Of a DNA stretch of 6,865 nt, positions 1-5,546 are shown piece after piece (position 1 is the stretch's first letter; each line of letters opens with the position of its first letter). The translations under genes were made by a program, and so were the position numbers. The DNA is taken from assembly GCA_013151465.1 (NCBI GenBank), contig JAADIF010000002.1:1-6865 (forward strand), written 5' to 3'. The notes beneath the pieces are model-generated. The model was not told the DNA's origin and made no database searches. It worked only from the letters and a program-made list of their open reading frames with translations. Source of the DNA: Microcaldota archaeon (GTDB lineage: Archaea; Aenigmatarchaeota; Aenigmatarchaeia; QMZP01; QMZT01).

Positions 1-168
1 TTGGCGCCGCATTGCGGAGAGACTGAATGTGAAGAAGAGATAAAATATGAAACAGGGGGAGTTAAGGCATTGTGCATACCGTTTGAACAGCCAGAAGAAA
101 GTCCCGGAACATGCCCTAAATGTGGGAAAAGGGGGAAATACTGGGTTTATTTTGCAAAGAGCTATTAA
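1..168 (+). CDS. proS: Prolyl-tRNA synthetase, archaeal/eukaryote-type, C-terminal fragment
   Basis: This is the last 55 codons of a gene whose start lies before the window; the frame is open from base 1 to the TAA at 166-168. ProRS charges tRNA-Pro with proline in the cytoplasm. The fragment matches the C-terminal zinc domain of archaeal and Thermus-type class II ProRS: C5-x4-C10 (within CGETEC), a following ETGG and LCIPF segment, then C38-x2-C41 (CPKC). It ends in FAKSY with the family's C-terminal tyrosine. All four presumed zinc ligands are present. The catalytic class II core is outside the window and cannot be judged. The gene converges on the 128-residue gene on the other strand, and the two stop codons share a TTAA (165-168). 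A different overlapping plus-strand frame (47-352) is a shadow and not a gene. Identification is very secure; that the rest of the gene is intact is assumed. Confidence 0.95.
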   Translation: MAPHCGETECEEEIKYETGGVKALCIPFEQPEESPGTCPKCGKRGKYWVYFAKSY

Positions 169-551
169 ACGCTCATGTCGGAGAGTATGCCTTCAATTTC
201 TCCTATTTTTCTTGCTATCTCATTGTATGTGTTTTTTCTTCGTTCGATTTTCTTTAATGAGTTCTCAATTGACTCAACTTTTTCCGAAAGCTCTCCCTGA
301 AGTTCTTCAACTTTCTTGTGCGTTCGTGTCTGTTTTCTGTGAATTCTCTTGAGCTTATTCTCTGCTATGTTATCAAGAGTCTTTTCGATTGTCATGTTTT
401 TGAAATCCTGCTCAAGTTTTGCAGACCCCGCAAGGAGTATGAATAAGCTCAGTATTATCCCGCTAATAAATTGCACTGTCGCAGCTATCCACAATGTGAA
501 AACCGCAGATGCCGCATACGAGACCCAAAATATTGAATTTGCTTTGTTCAT
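165..551 (-). CDS. Hypothetical two-TM membrane protein with cytoplasmic-type coiled coil
   Basis: I do not recognise this 128-residue protein. Its N-terminal third (about residues 7-44) is hydrophobic and long enough for two short membrane helices. From about residue 48 to 123 it is highly charged, rich in Lys, Glu and Arg, with heptad-like spacing of Leu/Ile/Val, so a long helical coiled coil is likely. No catalytic motif, cysteine pair or signal peptidase site is visible. The ATG at 549-551 is the only sensible start, because a TATA box at 573-580 is centred about 25 bases upstream. That is the spacing of a leaderless archaeal mRNA, and there is no Shine-Dalgarno. The gene is transcribed divergently from the rps19e operon and convergently to proS, with both stops inside one TTAA. 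A membrane-organising or scaffold role is possible from its architecture only. Confidence 0.72.
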   Translation of the reverse strand: MNKANSIFWVSYAASAVFTLWIAATVQFISGIILSLFILLAGSAKLEQDFKNMTIEKTLDNIAENKLKRIHRKQTRTHKKVEELQGELSEKVESIENSLKKIERRKNTYNEIARKIGEIEGILSDMSV

Positions 552-572
552 AGTATTTTTATGATAGAAAGA

Positions 573-580
573 TTTATAAA
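573..580 (-). promoter_or_regulatory. TATA box for the 128-residue coiled-coil gene (leaderless)
   Basis: The palindromic octamer TTTATAAA is centred about 25 bases upstream of the ATG (549-551). In archaea the TATA box centre lies about 26-27 bases before the transcription start, so the mRNA should begin at or within a base or two of the start codon. The absence of any purine-rich ribosome-binding site agrees. No clear BRE is visible. Because the octamer is its own reverse complement, direction is assigned from the gene position. Confidence 0.6.
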
Positions 581-647
581 GCTAACGTAATTTATCTACT
601 TCAAGATAGTTAAAAACTGTACATATCATTGAAAATGACTTCTAACC

Positions 648-663
648 TATATAAATATAAATA
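648..663 (+). promoter_or_regulatory. TATA box of the rps19e-aIF6 operon
   Basis: A strong A/T element, TATATAAATATAAATA, lies about 80-90 bases before the rps19e ATG. It predicts a transcription start near 678-682 and a 5' leader of about 60 bases, unlike the leaderless gene on the opposite strand. A weaker TATAATAT lies at about 669-676 and could act as an alternative box. No second promoter is apparent before the downstream genes, so the operon is probably one transcript. Confidence 0.6.
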
Positions 664-688
664 CTTCCTATAATATCTCTATACCATT

Positions 689-717
689 CCGTCCCCATGC
701 GCAGTTGCACAGGGCGG
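689..717 (+). other. Possible 5'-leader hairpin before rps19e
   Basis: CCGTCC (689-694) can pair with GGGCGG (712-717), with one U-G pair. Inside it, TGC (698-700) can pair with GCA (707-709) around a six-base loop. The stem lies in the predicted leader, about 10 bases before the Shine-Dalgarno, and is the only G/C-rich patch in an otherwise A/T-rich intergenic region. It could be a translational operator of the kind ribosomal proteins use for autoregulation; that is inference, and the stem is short. Confidence 0.3.
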
Positions 718-727
718 AAATCATATA

Positions 728-733
728 GAGGTG
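728..733 (+). promoter_or_regulatory. Shine-Dalgarno of rps19e
   Basis: GAGGTG lies six bases before the ATG at 740 and fits the archaeal 16S 3' end (complement AGGAGGTGAT). The same GGTG/GGCG-ATT style recurs before the next genes: AAGGTG before the PDCD5 homologue (1158-1163, overlapping the rps19e stop) and GAGGCGAT before rpl39e (1461-1468). It fixes 740 as the start. Confidence 0.7.
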
Positions 734-739
734 TGATTA

Positions 740-1159
740 ATGGTTTCGGCTAAAGATGTTCCGGCAGGCAAGCTCATAGAAAGCATTGCAGAAGATTTAA
801 AGAAGATAAAAGAGATGAAAGCTCCGGAATGGGCGCCGTTTGTGAAAACAGGCGTTTCCAGGGAGAGAGTTCCGGATAATAAAGATTGGTGGTATGTCCG
901 TTCATCTTCCATATTAAGAAAGCTATATATTCAGCAACCCATAGGAGTGGAGCGCTTGAGGAAGTTATACGGCGGCAGAAAGAACCTTGGCACTATGCCA
1001 GAGCATAAGAGGAAAGCATCTGGCGCTGTCATAAGGAATATACTTCAGCAGCTCGAAAAAGCGGGATTTGTAGGAACAGAAAAGGGAAGAGGCAGGATAT
1101 TGACACCGAAAGGTCGTTCCTTTGTAGCGAAAAAGATAAAGACGGCATCAACCTCATAA
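740..1159 (+). CDS. rps19e: Small ribosomal subunit protein S19e
   Basis: This is a component of the archaeal/eukaryotic 30S/40S head needed for subunit maturation; it has no bacterial counterpart. The 139 residues follow the family closely. P29-x-W with FVKTG (34-38) comes first, then DWWYVR (48-53), the RSSSILRKLY helix (53-62), the PIGVERLRKLYGG turn (67-79), ASGAVIRNILQQLEKAGFV in the winged-helix recognition part (93-111), and the RGRILTPKG hairpin (117-125). Length is close to the roughly 140-150 residues usual in archaea. The ATG at 740 has a good Shine-Dalgarno. It is the first gene of the operon and is followed after 9 bases by the PDCD5 homologue, a neighbour pair common in archaea. 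Nothing is unusual in the sequence. Confidence 0.97.
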   Translation: MVSAKDVPAGKLIESIAEDLKKIKEMKAPEWAPFVKTGVSRERVPDNKDWWYVRSSSILRKLYIQQPIGVERLRKLYGGRKNLGTMPEHKRKASGAVIRNILQQLEKAGFVGTEKGRGRILTPKGRSFVAKKIKTASTS

Positions 1160-1168
1160 GGTGCGATT

Positions 1169-1450
1169 ATGCCAGCATACACACCTGACGAATTGAAGAA
1201 AATGGAGGAACTGAGGAAAGCGGAATTGTTGAAAAAGCAGCTGCTTTCGCAATCACTGACCAAAGATGCATACGAGAGGCTCGCACGCGTAAAGGCTGTA
1301 AATCCGGCCGTTGCATCCCAAGTAGAGCTGTACATAATACAGCTTAAACAGAGCGGACGCCTCATGAAACCGATAACAGACGAGAAGATGAAAGAGGTGC
1401 TAGCTGTGGTTGCTGAAGGAAAGAAGGATTTCAGGATAAAAAGGTTATAG
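1169..1450 (+). CDS. DNA-binding protein, PDCD5/TFAR19 family
   Basis: This small helical protein belongs to the family of human PDCD5 and archaeal MTH1615-type proteins. They bind nucleic acid in vitro, and their role in archaea is not settled. In its 93 residues, an N-terminal charged helix (about 5-30) is followed by the diagnostic block: LTKDAYERLARVKAVNP (30-46), VASQVELYIIQLKQSGRL (48-65), then ITDEKMKEVLAVV (69-81). It has the basic end KKDFRIKRL. It is somewhat shorter than the typical archaeal homologue of about 110 residues, with the difference at the N-terminus. Start choice rests on the AAGGTG at 1158-1163, which overlaps the rps19e stop codon and implies translational coupling. 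Placement between rps19e and rpl39e is the conserved archaeal arrangement and supports a link to ribosome or translation functions. Confidence 0.93.
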   Translation: MPAYTPDELKKMEELRKAELLKKQLLSQSLTKDAYERLARVKAVNPAVASQVELYIIQLKQSGRLMKPITDEKMKEVLAVVAEGKKDFRIKRL

Positions 1451-1472
1451 TTTTTGATCAGAGGCGATAGAT

Positions 1473-1643
1473 ATGTCAAGAAATAAGACTGGAGGAAAGA
1501 AATTGCGCCTTGCTGCGCTATCCAAGATTAGGCCGGCTCCAAGATGGGCAGATATAAAGAAATTCAGCCTGAAAGGCGCGCGTTCCAGAAGGATCAGGAT
1601 AACAGTGCCAAAGTGGAGAAGGGGCAAGAATCTAAGGGTATAG
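1473..1643 (+). CDS. rpl39e: Large ribosomal subunit protein L39e
   Basis: This is a 56-codon gene for the very small basic protein that lines the peptide exit tunnel of archaeal and eukaryotic large subunits. The N-terminus MSRNKTGGKKLRLA matches the family's (S/G)RNKPLGKK-RLAKAL start. The P-x-W (positions 23-25, PRW), the KK at 29-30 and the final P-K-W-R-R-G-K-N-L segment (46-54) match the family P-x-W, K-T and (H/Y)WRR-x-KL features. It is about five residues longer than the usual 50-51, with extra basic residues in the middle (FSLKGARSRRI) and a shortened stretch before PRW. The start has GAGGCGAT at 1461-1468. It lies 22 bases after the PDCD5 homologue and 25 before rpl31e, exactly where archaeal operons place L39e. 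Confidence 0.92.
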   Translation: MSRNKTGGKKLRLAALSKIRPAPRWADIKKFSLKGARSRRIRITVPKWRRGKNLRV

Positions 1644-1668
1644 TTGTATCGCATAGTGATGTGGTTTT

Positions 1669-2148
1669 ATGGTAAAAGAGAAAGCTTCAGAGAATGAGAA
1701 GTTGTATATCATTAATTTGAGGAACGGCTTTAAGGATTCACCAATAACAAAGAGAGGAAATGCTGCAATGAGATATTTGAGATCGTTTATCGAGAAAAAC
1801 GTAAAAGGCGTTTCTGAGGTAAAGATATCCAAGGGCGTTAACGAAAAAATCCTGAAGAACGGTCCAAAAAACCCTCTTCACAAGATAAAGGTAAAAACCC
1901 ATCTGGAAGGGGATGCCATAAAGGTAATGCTTCCAGACGAGAAAGAAAAGAAGAAGAAAAAAAGAAGGGTTGTAAAGCCGCAAGACACCAAGACGAAACT
2001 TCAGGAGATGCTGGCTGCCAAAAAGCCTGTTGCGCAAGAGCACACAAACGAAAAAAAGAAAGAAGAGAAACCAAAAGCTACTGAAAAGAAAAACGAAAAG
2101 ACAGAAGAGAAGAAATTTGAAGAGGAAATAACTATAGACAAGAAATAA
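1669..2148 (+). CDS. rpl31e: Large ribosomal subunit protein L31e with Lys/Glu-rich C-terminal extension
   Basis: L31e sits by the polypeptide tunnel exit of archaeal and eukaryotic large subunits. Residues about 10-90 are the L31e fold. They include KLYIINLRNGFKDSP (11-25), the RGNAAMRYLRSFIEKNVK helix (29-46), VKISKGVNEKILKNG (51-65), the PLHKIKVK strand (69-76) and the final AIKVMLPD (83-90). Archaeal L31e normally stops here at about 80-95 residues. This one continues for about 69 residues (91-159) of low-complexity Lys/Glu/Pro/Thr sequence, probably disordered or helical. Within it an ordinary-looking stretch, TKLQEMLAAKKP (109-120), could be a short binding helix. An A7 run at 1957-1963 marks the start of the tail, but the downstream frame stays coding-like up to 21 bases before aIF6. 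The start is preceded by GTGAT at 1656-1660. Confidence 0.93.
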   Translation: MVKEKASENEKLYIINLRNGFKDSPITKRGNAAMRYLRSFIEKNVKGVSEVKISKGVNEKILKNGPKNPLHKIKVKTHLEGDAIKVMLPDEKEKKKKKRRVVKPQDTKTKLQEMLAAKKPVAQEHTNEKKKEEKPKATEKKNEKTEEKKFEEEITIDKK

Positions 2149-2169
2149 TCTCTCTCTTAGGGCAGCACT

Positions 2170-2844
2170 ATGATACAGAAAGACAGTCGCATAGCAAGGT
2201 TGAGTTTTCAGGGAAATCCATACATAGGTCTTTTTTCTTTTGCGACCGATTCTATATGCGTATTGGGTAAGGGTATAGCGGCTAAACACATTAGCAAGAT
2301 GAAAGATATCCTCGGGGTCAATGTGATAGAATCCACTTTTCTTGGAACACAGCTTGCTGGAATATTTGTCGCAGGAAACTCGAAAGGGATAATAATCTCA
2401 AAAAATCTTGAGGATGATGAGATAGCCATCCTCAAGGATGATGCAAACGTCCTTTTATTGGACACAAAACATAATGCCATTGGCAATCTGATACTTGCAA
2501 ATGATAAAGGATGCATAATATCGAAGGATCTGAAAAGATTCAAAGAAAAGATTAGCGAATTCCTGAAAGTTCCTGTAGAAACAGGAACGGTTTATGGCCT
2601 TGATCTGGTGGGATCGCTTGGTGCATGCAACAATTCCGGTTGTATGGTTCACAGCGGGGCGAGCACGGAAGAGGTCGAACACCTTAAAAAGGTTCTAGGT
2701 GTTCATGTCGATACAGGGACAAATAATTTTGGCTCAAGATGGATAAGGTCAGGCATTATCGTGAATTCCAAGGGGTTCATAGTTGGCAATGATACAAGCG
2801 GTCCTGAAATGGGCAACGCAGCTGAGATTTTTGGGTTTGTTTAA
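2170..2844 (+). CDS. eif6: Translation initiation factor 6 (ribosome anti-association factor)
   Basis: aIF6/eIF6 binds the large subunit near the factor-binding centre and keeps it from joining the small subunit; it also acts in late large-subunit maturation. The 224 residues match the usual archaeal length of about 220. They show the repeated alpha/beta units of the pentein-like propeller. The recurring pattern is a helix, then G-V-x-V, then a two-residue step to T/G and an I(I/V)-x-N-S/D-K-G strand: GNSKGIIIS (69-77), ANDKGCIIS (109-117), CNNSGCMVHSG (153-163) and IIVNSKGFIVGNDTSGPE (196-213). It ends in the typical AAEIFGFV. It is preceded by AGGG (2159-2162) and follows rpl31e by 21 bases, the conserved L39e-L31e-IF6 order. 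Its stop shares a TTAA (2841-2844) with the stop of the convergent gene. Confidence 0.97.
   Translation: MIQKDSRIARLSFQGNPYIGLFSFATDSICVLGKGIAAKHISKMKDILGVNVIESTFLGTQLAGIFVAGNSKGIIISKNLEDDEIAILKDDANVLLLDTKHNAIGNLILANDKGCIISKDLKRFKEKISEFLKVPVETGTVYGLDLVGSLGACNNSGCMVHSGASTEEVEHLKKVLGVHVDTGTNNFGSRWIRSGIIVNSKGFIVGNDTSGPEMGNAAEIFGFV
2828..2842 (+). terminator. Possible U-rich terminator at the end of aIF6
   Basis: The last codons of aIF6 hold TTTTT (2828-2832), then GGGTTTGTTT up to 2842. Archaeal RNA polymerase terminates on U-rich stretches without needing a hairpin, and the convergent gene begins directly here, leaving no spacer for a separate terminator. Another T5 lies at 2936-2940 inside the opposite gene. 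This is inferred from composition only. Confidence 0.25.
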
Positions 2845-3641
2845 GGGTGTTGCTGGTTCTGATCTTCAAATATGAAATCCATGCTTAGTTCCTTTAAGAT
2901 AGCCTTTCCTGACGCCTTGTCGACGACCGGAAATCTTTTTGCGGTAAACGTTACCGTCGCTTTGGTTTCACACTTGCCATTATTCAGTTTGGAAGAGACG
3001 ATTATATGGTAATCCCCCACATTTTTATCAGTCTTTCTTTGGGAACAGCTGTTTGCGGATAACGATCTATATGCCTGTTTTGCAACTGAAAGCATTCTTA
3101 ATGGATTGACCTTGTATATCTTGCCGATATCAGCATCAATCTTATCAACAAAATAATTGGATGCATCGCTTGATTCTATGACGACAAGGTCCCTGTCTGT
3201 TTTGGCCTCTACTCTCATATGAGAATCCAAATCCTCAATTTCTACAGAAATAAATGACGGAAGCAGTATCTCCCTTTCTATGCAATATATTTTCTTTGTG
3301 CCTGATGAGGTATATTTATTAATTTCTTCTTTGATGTTTTTCGAGAGGGCATTCTTTAATTCGTCTTCATCGTTCTGGAAGTCGACATTTGCAGGGTTCA
3401 TACTCTCTATTGCCTGAAACACGGAAAAGTCCATTGAGGCCTCAATAAAATCACGTCCACAGAGCAATGAATTATGCACGATATCTGTTTCGTCAGTTCT
3501 TATGACATATTGCATTCCTTTGTTCCGATCCTTTCCGTACAAAGGTCCAGCCGAAAATATAACTATGACTAATATAACCAATAACGAGAATGTTATGGGC
3601 ATCCCGACCTGGCCTTTAGTTGCTTTCTTCATAGTAATCAT
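2841..3641 (-). CDS. Hypothetical single-pass exported protein (last gene of wall-lytic operon)
   Basis: I do not recognise this protein. From the ATG at 3639-3641 it has 266 residues. A basic KKATKGQ leads into one strong hydrophobic segment (about 14-35), followed by a charged, mostly soluble domain with four cysteines (61, 120, 199, 224). The KGQ before the hydrophobic stretch resembles the cleavage region of archaeal class III (pilin-type) signal peptides, but the usual Glu at +5 is missing, so this is only suggestive. After the membrane segment comes an amphipathic helix region (CGRDFIEASMDFSVFQAIE), then probable beta structure to the end. The chosen ATG overlaps the M23 gene's stop as TGATG. 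Alternative ATGs at 3648-3650 (three residues longer) and 3630-3632 (three shorter, starting MKKATKGQ) are equally possible. It is probably a surface partner of the two wall hydrolases in the same operon. Confidence 0.75.
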   Translation of the reverse strand: MITMKKATKGQVGMPITFSLLVILVIVIFSAGPLYGKDRNKGMQYVIRTDETDIVHNSLLCGRDFIEASMDFSVFQAIESMNPANVDFQNDEDELKNALSKNIKEEINKYTSSGTKKIYCIEREILLPSFISVEIEDLDSHMRVEAKTDRDLVVIESSDASNYFVDKIDADIGKIYKVNPLRMLSVAKQAYRSLSANSCSQRKTDKNVGDYHIIVSSKLNNGKCETKATVTFTAKRFPVVDKASGKAILKELSMDFIFEDQNQQHP

Positions 3642-4777
3642 CAATAGCATATAATATCAATTGTTCCTGATTTTCCTCCAACGAGTGGTATTGTTGCGCT
3701 TTCAGTTGTTATGCTGTTTGAGTTTATGCACATTTCCACGGCCTGGCTGTTTGTCCTGCTTATGGTATTATCTGTGCATTTCGAGGCGCATGCAACACAG
3801 CCGTTAACGGACGAGCTTTCACTTTCTATCGCTTGCATAATGCTGTTGCTGAATACTGTGCAAGGGTTATAGAAATTTTTCTCATCTGCTCTGTATGGCA
3901 TTTCAAATGGTGTCTTGCCCACGCCAAAATGCAGATGAGGTCCGCTGGAGTGTCCGCTGTTTCCTATTGTTCCTATCTTATCACCTTCCTTGACGTTGTC
4001 GCCTACATTGACAGAAACTCCGTCGAGGTGATAATAATATGTGTAAAATCCATTATGCTTTATGGATATCAGGTTTCCGTAGCCGTTATTGCAGTTGCAT
4101 TTATTTTTATATTCATTTGTATTTTTGAAATTGAGATTGTTGCAGAAATTTACAGGGGACCGCTCGCATGTGGAGACGGCTTTCTCCACGATGCCACCCG
4201 CCACTGCATATACAGGTTGGCCGTCGCCCCTGAAATCGACACCTTTATGGAACTGCCATTTTGTTGTGCTTCCTATATTCGTGCTGCCTCCTCGCCAGCC
4301 GTATGACGATGTGATGCAAAGTTTTTTCACCGGCGGGGAATCTATAACTATTCCAGGATTGTGCTGTTGCTGGCCTGAAGTTGCAGAATGTGCTATTGAA
4401 CCTATCTGCTGATTGTTCTTGTTGTATTCATAATCCTTATTGCCTGTCTTTAATGTGATAAAACATTCCTGGCCTCCAATCAATGTCTTCATATCTTTTA
4501 ACGTCTCTGTAATCGAATCTTTCCACACTCTAGGAAAATTGCTAACTTCAGACGATCCGAGCATTATAGAAAACTTTGCGCCGTCTTCCATATTATTCAA
4601 GAAGGAATGAACCATCGTTCCTTTCGTGTGCGTGTCATAAATATATTTTACTTCCTGTTTGTTGATAAAGTTCGTATGCGCGTAAAGGAGCGATCTTCCA
4701 AAGATTGTTGCTACTATCATGGCGGATATGATGCCTATTATAAACATAAAAGCAATACCTTTCTTATTTCTCGGCAT
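3641..4777 (-). CDS. Membrane-anchored M23 (LytM/lysostaphin-type) metallopeptidase
   Basis: M23 enzymes are zinc endopeptidases that cut peptide bridges of peptidoglycan. With the ATG at 4775-4777 the protein has 378 residues: basic MPRNKKG, one membrane segment (about 8-29), an unknown region to about 145, the M23 domain (about 150-305), and a cysteine-rich tail. All M23 landmarks are present: ITSSYGWR (155-162), the zinc ligands in H177-x3-D181, YYYHL with H250, and H281-L-H283 after GNSGHSSGP. It should therefore be active. Between the first zinc site and YYYHL lies an insertion with four cysteines (204, 212, 227, 229); the tail has C-x2-C-x3-C (327, 330, 334) and two more, making 12 in total. 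A longer form from a TTG at 4795 is open but lacks a ribosome-binding site; GGGG lies about 6-9 bases before the ATG. It overlaps both neighbours, so it is translationally coupled. Confidence 0.92.
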   Translation of the reverse strand: MPRNKKGIAFMFIIGIISAMIVATIFGRSLLYAHTNFINKQEVKYIYDTHTKGTMVHSFLNNMEDGAKFSIMLGSSEVSNFPRVWKDSITETLKDMKTLIGGQECFITLKTGNKDYEYNKNNQQIGSIAHSATSGQQQHNPGIVIDSPPVKKLCITSSYGWRGGSTNIGSTTKWQFHKGVDFRGDGQPVYAVAGGIVEKAVSTCERSPVNFCNNLNFKNTNEYKNKCNCNNGYGNLISIKHNGFYTYYYHLDGVSVNVGDNVKEGDKIGTIGNSGHSSGPHLHFGVGKTPFEMPYRADEKNFYNPCTVFSNSIMQAIESESSSVNGCVACASKCTDNTISRTNSQAVEMCINSNSITTESATIPLVGGKSGTIDIICY

Positions 4778-5534
4778 AAACCAACCCCATGTCAATCATA
4801 TCAACGTCTTTGATTTCAAACCATAGAGGAACAATGCTACATACGCATGATTTTCCGTATGGTCTGAATTCATAGCCATTGATTATAAAATCATCTGCTG
4901 CAAGGATAGACCCTGCAGGAACTTTCAGGATAAAGATTTTTCTCTTTGCGGCATTTCCCTTGTACATATCTTCATATATGGTCTTAATTGCATTCTTGTT
5001 GGCTATGGGAAATTTTGTAAGCGTTTCAGCCCTAGTTATATTTTCCACGATTATTGCAAGGACATCGCTTTTAACATCAATTTTTTTTATAATTATTTTG
5101 TATACACCTTCTGCCAGTCTGAAATCTACCTTATTTGCTATCTTTTTTGGTTTTGTAATGGCGATATTTGTCCAGAATGAATATGAACTTTTCTTCTTTT
5201 TACTTTTTTTTCCAAATTCCCAACTCTTCTGGGTTTTTGCTGTCGCTATGCTGATATATATATCTTTGAACATGTCGATATTGCATGCATCTGCTATTTC
5301 ATTTTTCTTTTTCAGCAAGTCATCAAGCATATCTGAGTACATAAGATGACCGTTACCCGCCTTGTTTTCAAGGCATTTTGCAATAATCTTTGCGTCATCT
5401 ATTATGGTGAGTTGTTCGTTGCTTTGTAGCTTATGTGTCTTATATTGAATGTCCTCTGCCGCAAACGAATTGACTACAAAGGTTCCTACAATAATAAAGA
5501 TAATGAACATAACTATTTCGTCAAAATTTTCCAT
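4764..5534 (-). CDS. Hypothetical single-pass membrane/exported protein between the two hydrolases
   Basis: This is a 256-residue protein of no family I recognise. After the acidic MENFDE it has one hydrophobic helix (about 7-27), then a soluble region. A helical part (about 42-90) has cysteines 54 and 84, a strongly basic patch lies at about 109-115 (KKSKKKK), and a probably beta-rich half ends with a C-V-C pair (230, 232). The short N-terminus before the helix, the helix itself and the downstream domain resemble the layout of pilin-like or pseudopilin subunits, but no signature motif confirms this. The start ATG at 5532-5534 is well supported by GAGGG overlapping the upstream gene's TGA. 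Its 3' end overlaps the M23 gene by 14 bases. The gene contains two A8 runs on its coding strand (plus-strand T8 at 5081-5088 and 5204-5211), yet the frame stays open throughout. Confidence 0.78.
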   Translation of the reverse strand: MENFDEIVMFIIFIIVGTFVVNSFAAEDIQYKTHKLQSNEQLTIIDDAKIIAKCLENKAGNGHLMYSDMLDDLLKKKNEIADACNIDMFKDIYISIATAKTQKSWEFGKKSKKKKSSYSFWTNIAITKPKKIANKVDFRLAEGVYKIIIKKIDVKSDVLAIIVENITRAETLTKFPIANKNAIKTIYEDMYKGNAAKRKIFILKVPAGSILAADDFIINGYEFRPYGKSCVCSIVPLWFEIKDVDMIDMGLVYAEK

Positions 5535-5539
5535 CGATT

Positions 5540-5546
5540 ATCCCTC
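5540..5546 (-). promoter_or_regulatory. Shine-Dalgarno embedded in the upstream stop codon (TGAGGG)
   Basis: On the minus strand the transglycosylase gene ends in TGA, and the same bases continue as GAGGGAT, about seven bases before the next ATG. The same arrangement precedes the transglycosylase itself, where the TGA of the first gene runs into GAGGGGT at about 6587-6593. Terminating ribosomes would sit on the next initiation site, which suggests coupled translation and balanced amounts of the products. Confidence 0.55.

Noticed and set aside
47..352. Plus-strand 101-codon frame with a hydrophobic middle
   Set aside because: Its first part overlaps the well-supported proS C-terminus in another frame and its second part is antisense to the coiled-coil gene; no promoter or ribosome-binding site.
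593..608. Short inverted repeat TATCT/AGATA in the divergent region
   Set aside because: Five base pairs in A/T-rich DNA are expected by chance; no second copy seen.
1738..2289. Minus-strand 183-codon frame opposite rpl31e and aIF6
   Set aside because: Its Phe/Leu-rich product is the mirror image of the Lys/Glu codons of the L31e tail; no start signal, and two certain genes lie on the other strand.
3833..4306. Plus-strand 157-codon frame opposite the M23 gene
   Set aside because: Antisense to the M23 catalytic domain, whose motifs are all intact; composition is that of a shadow frame.
4778..4795. TTG start adding six residues to the M23 protein
   Set aside because: No ribosome-binding site before the TTG; the ATG at 4775-4777 gives a normal basic N-terminus before the membrane helix and has GGGG upstream.
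4879..5349. Hydrophobic plus-strand 156-codon frame that looks like a multi-TM protein
   Set aside because: Phe/Ile richness comes from Lys/Asn/Asp codons of the real minus-strand gene, which has a Shine-Dalgarno and operon context.
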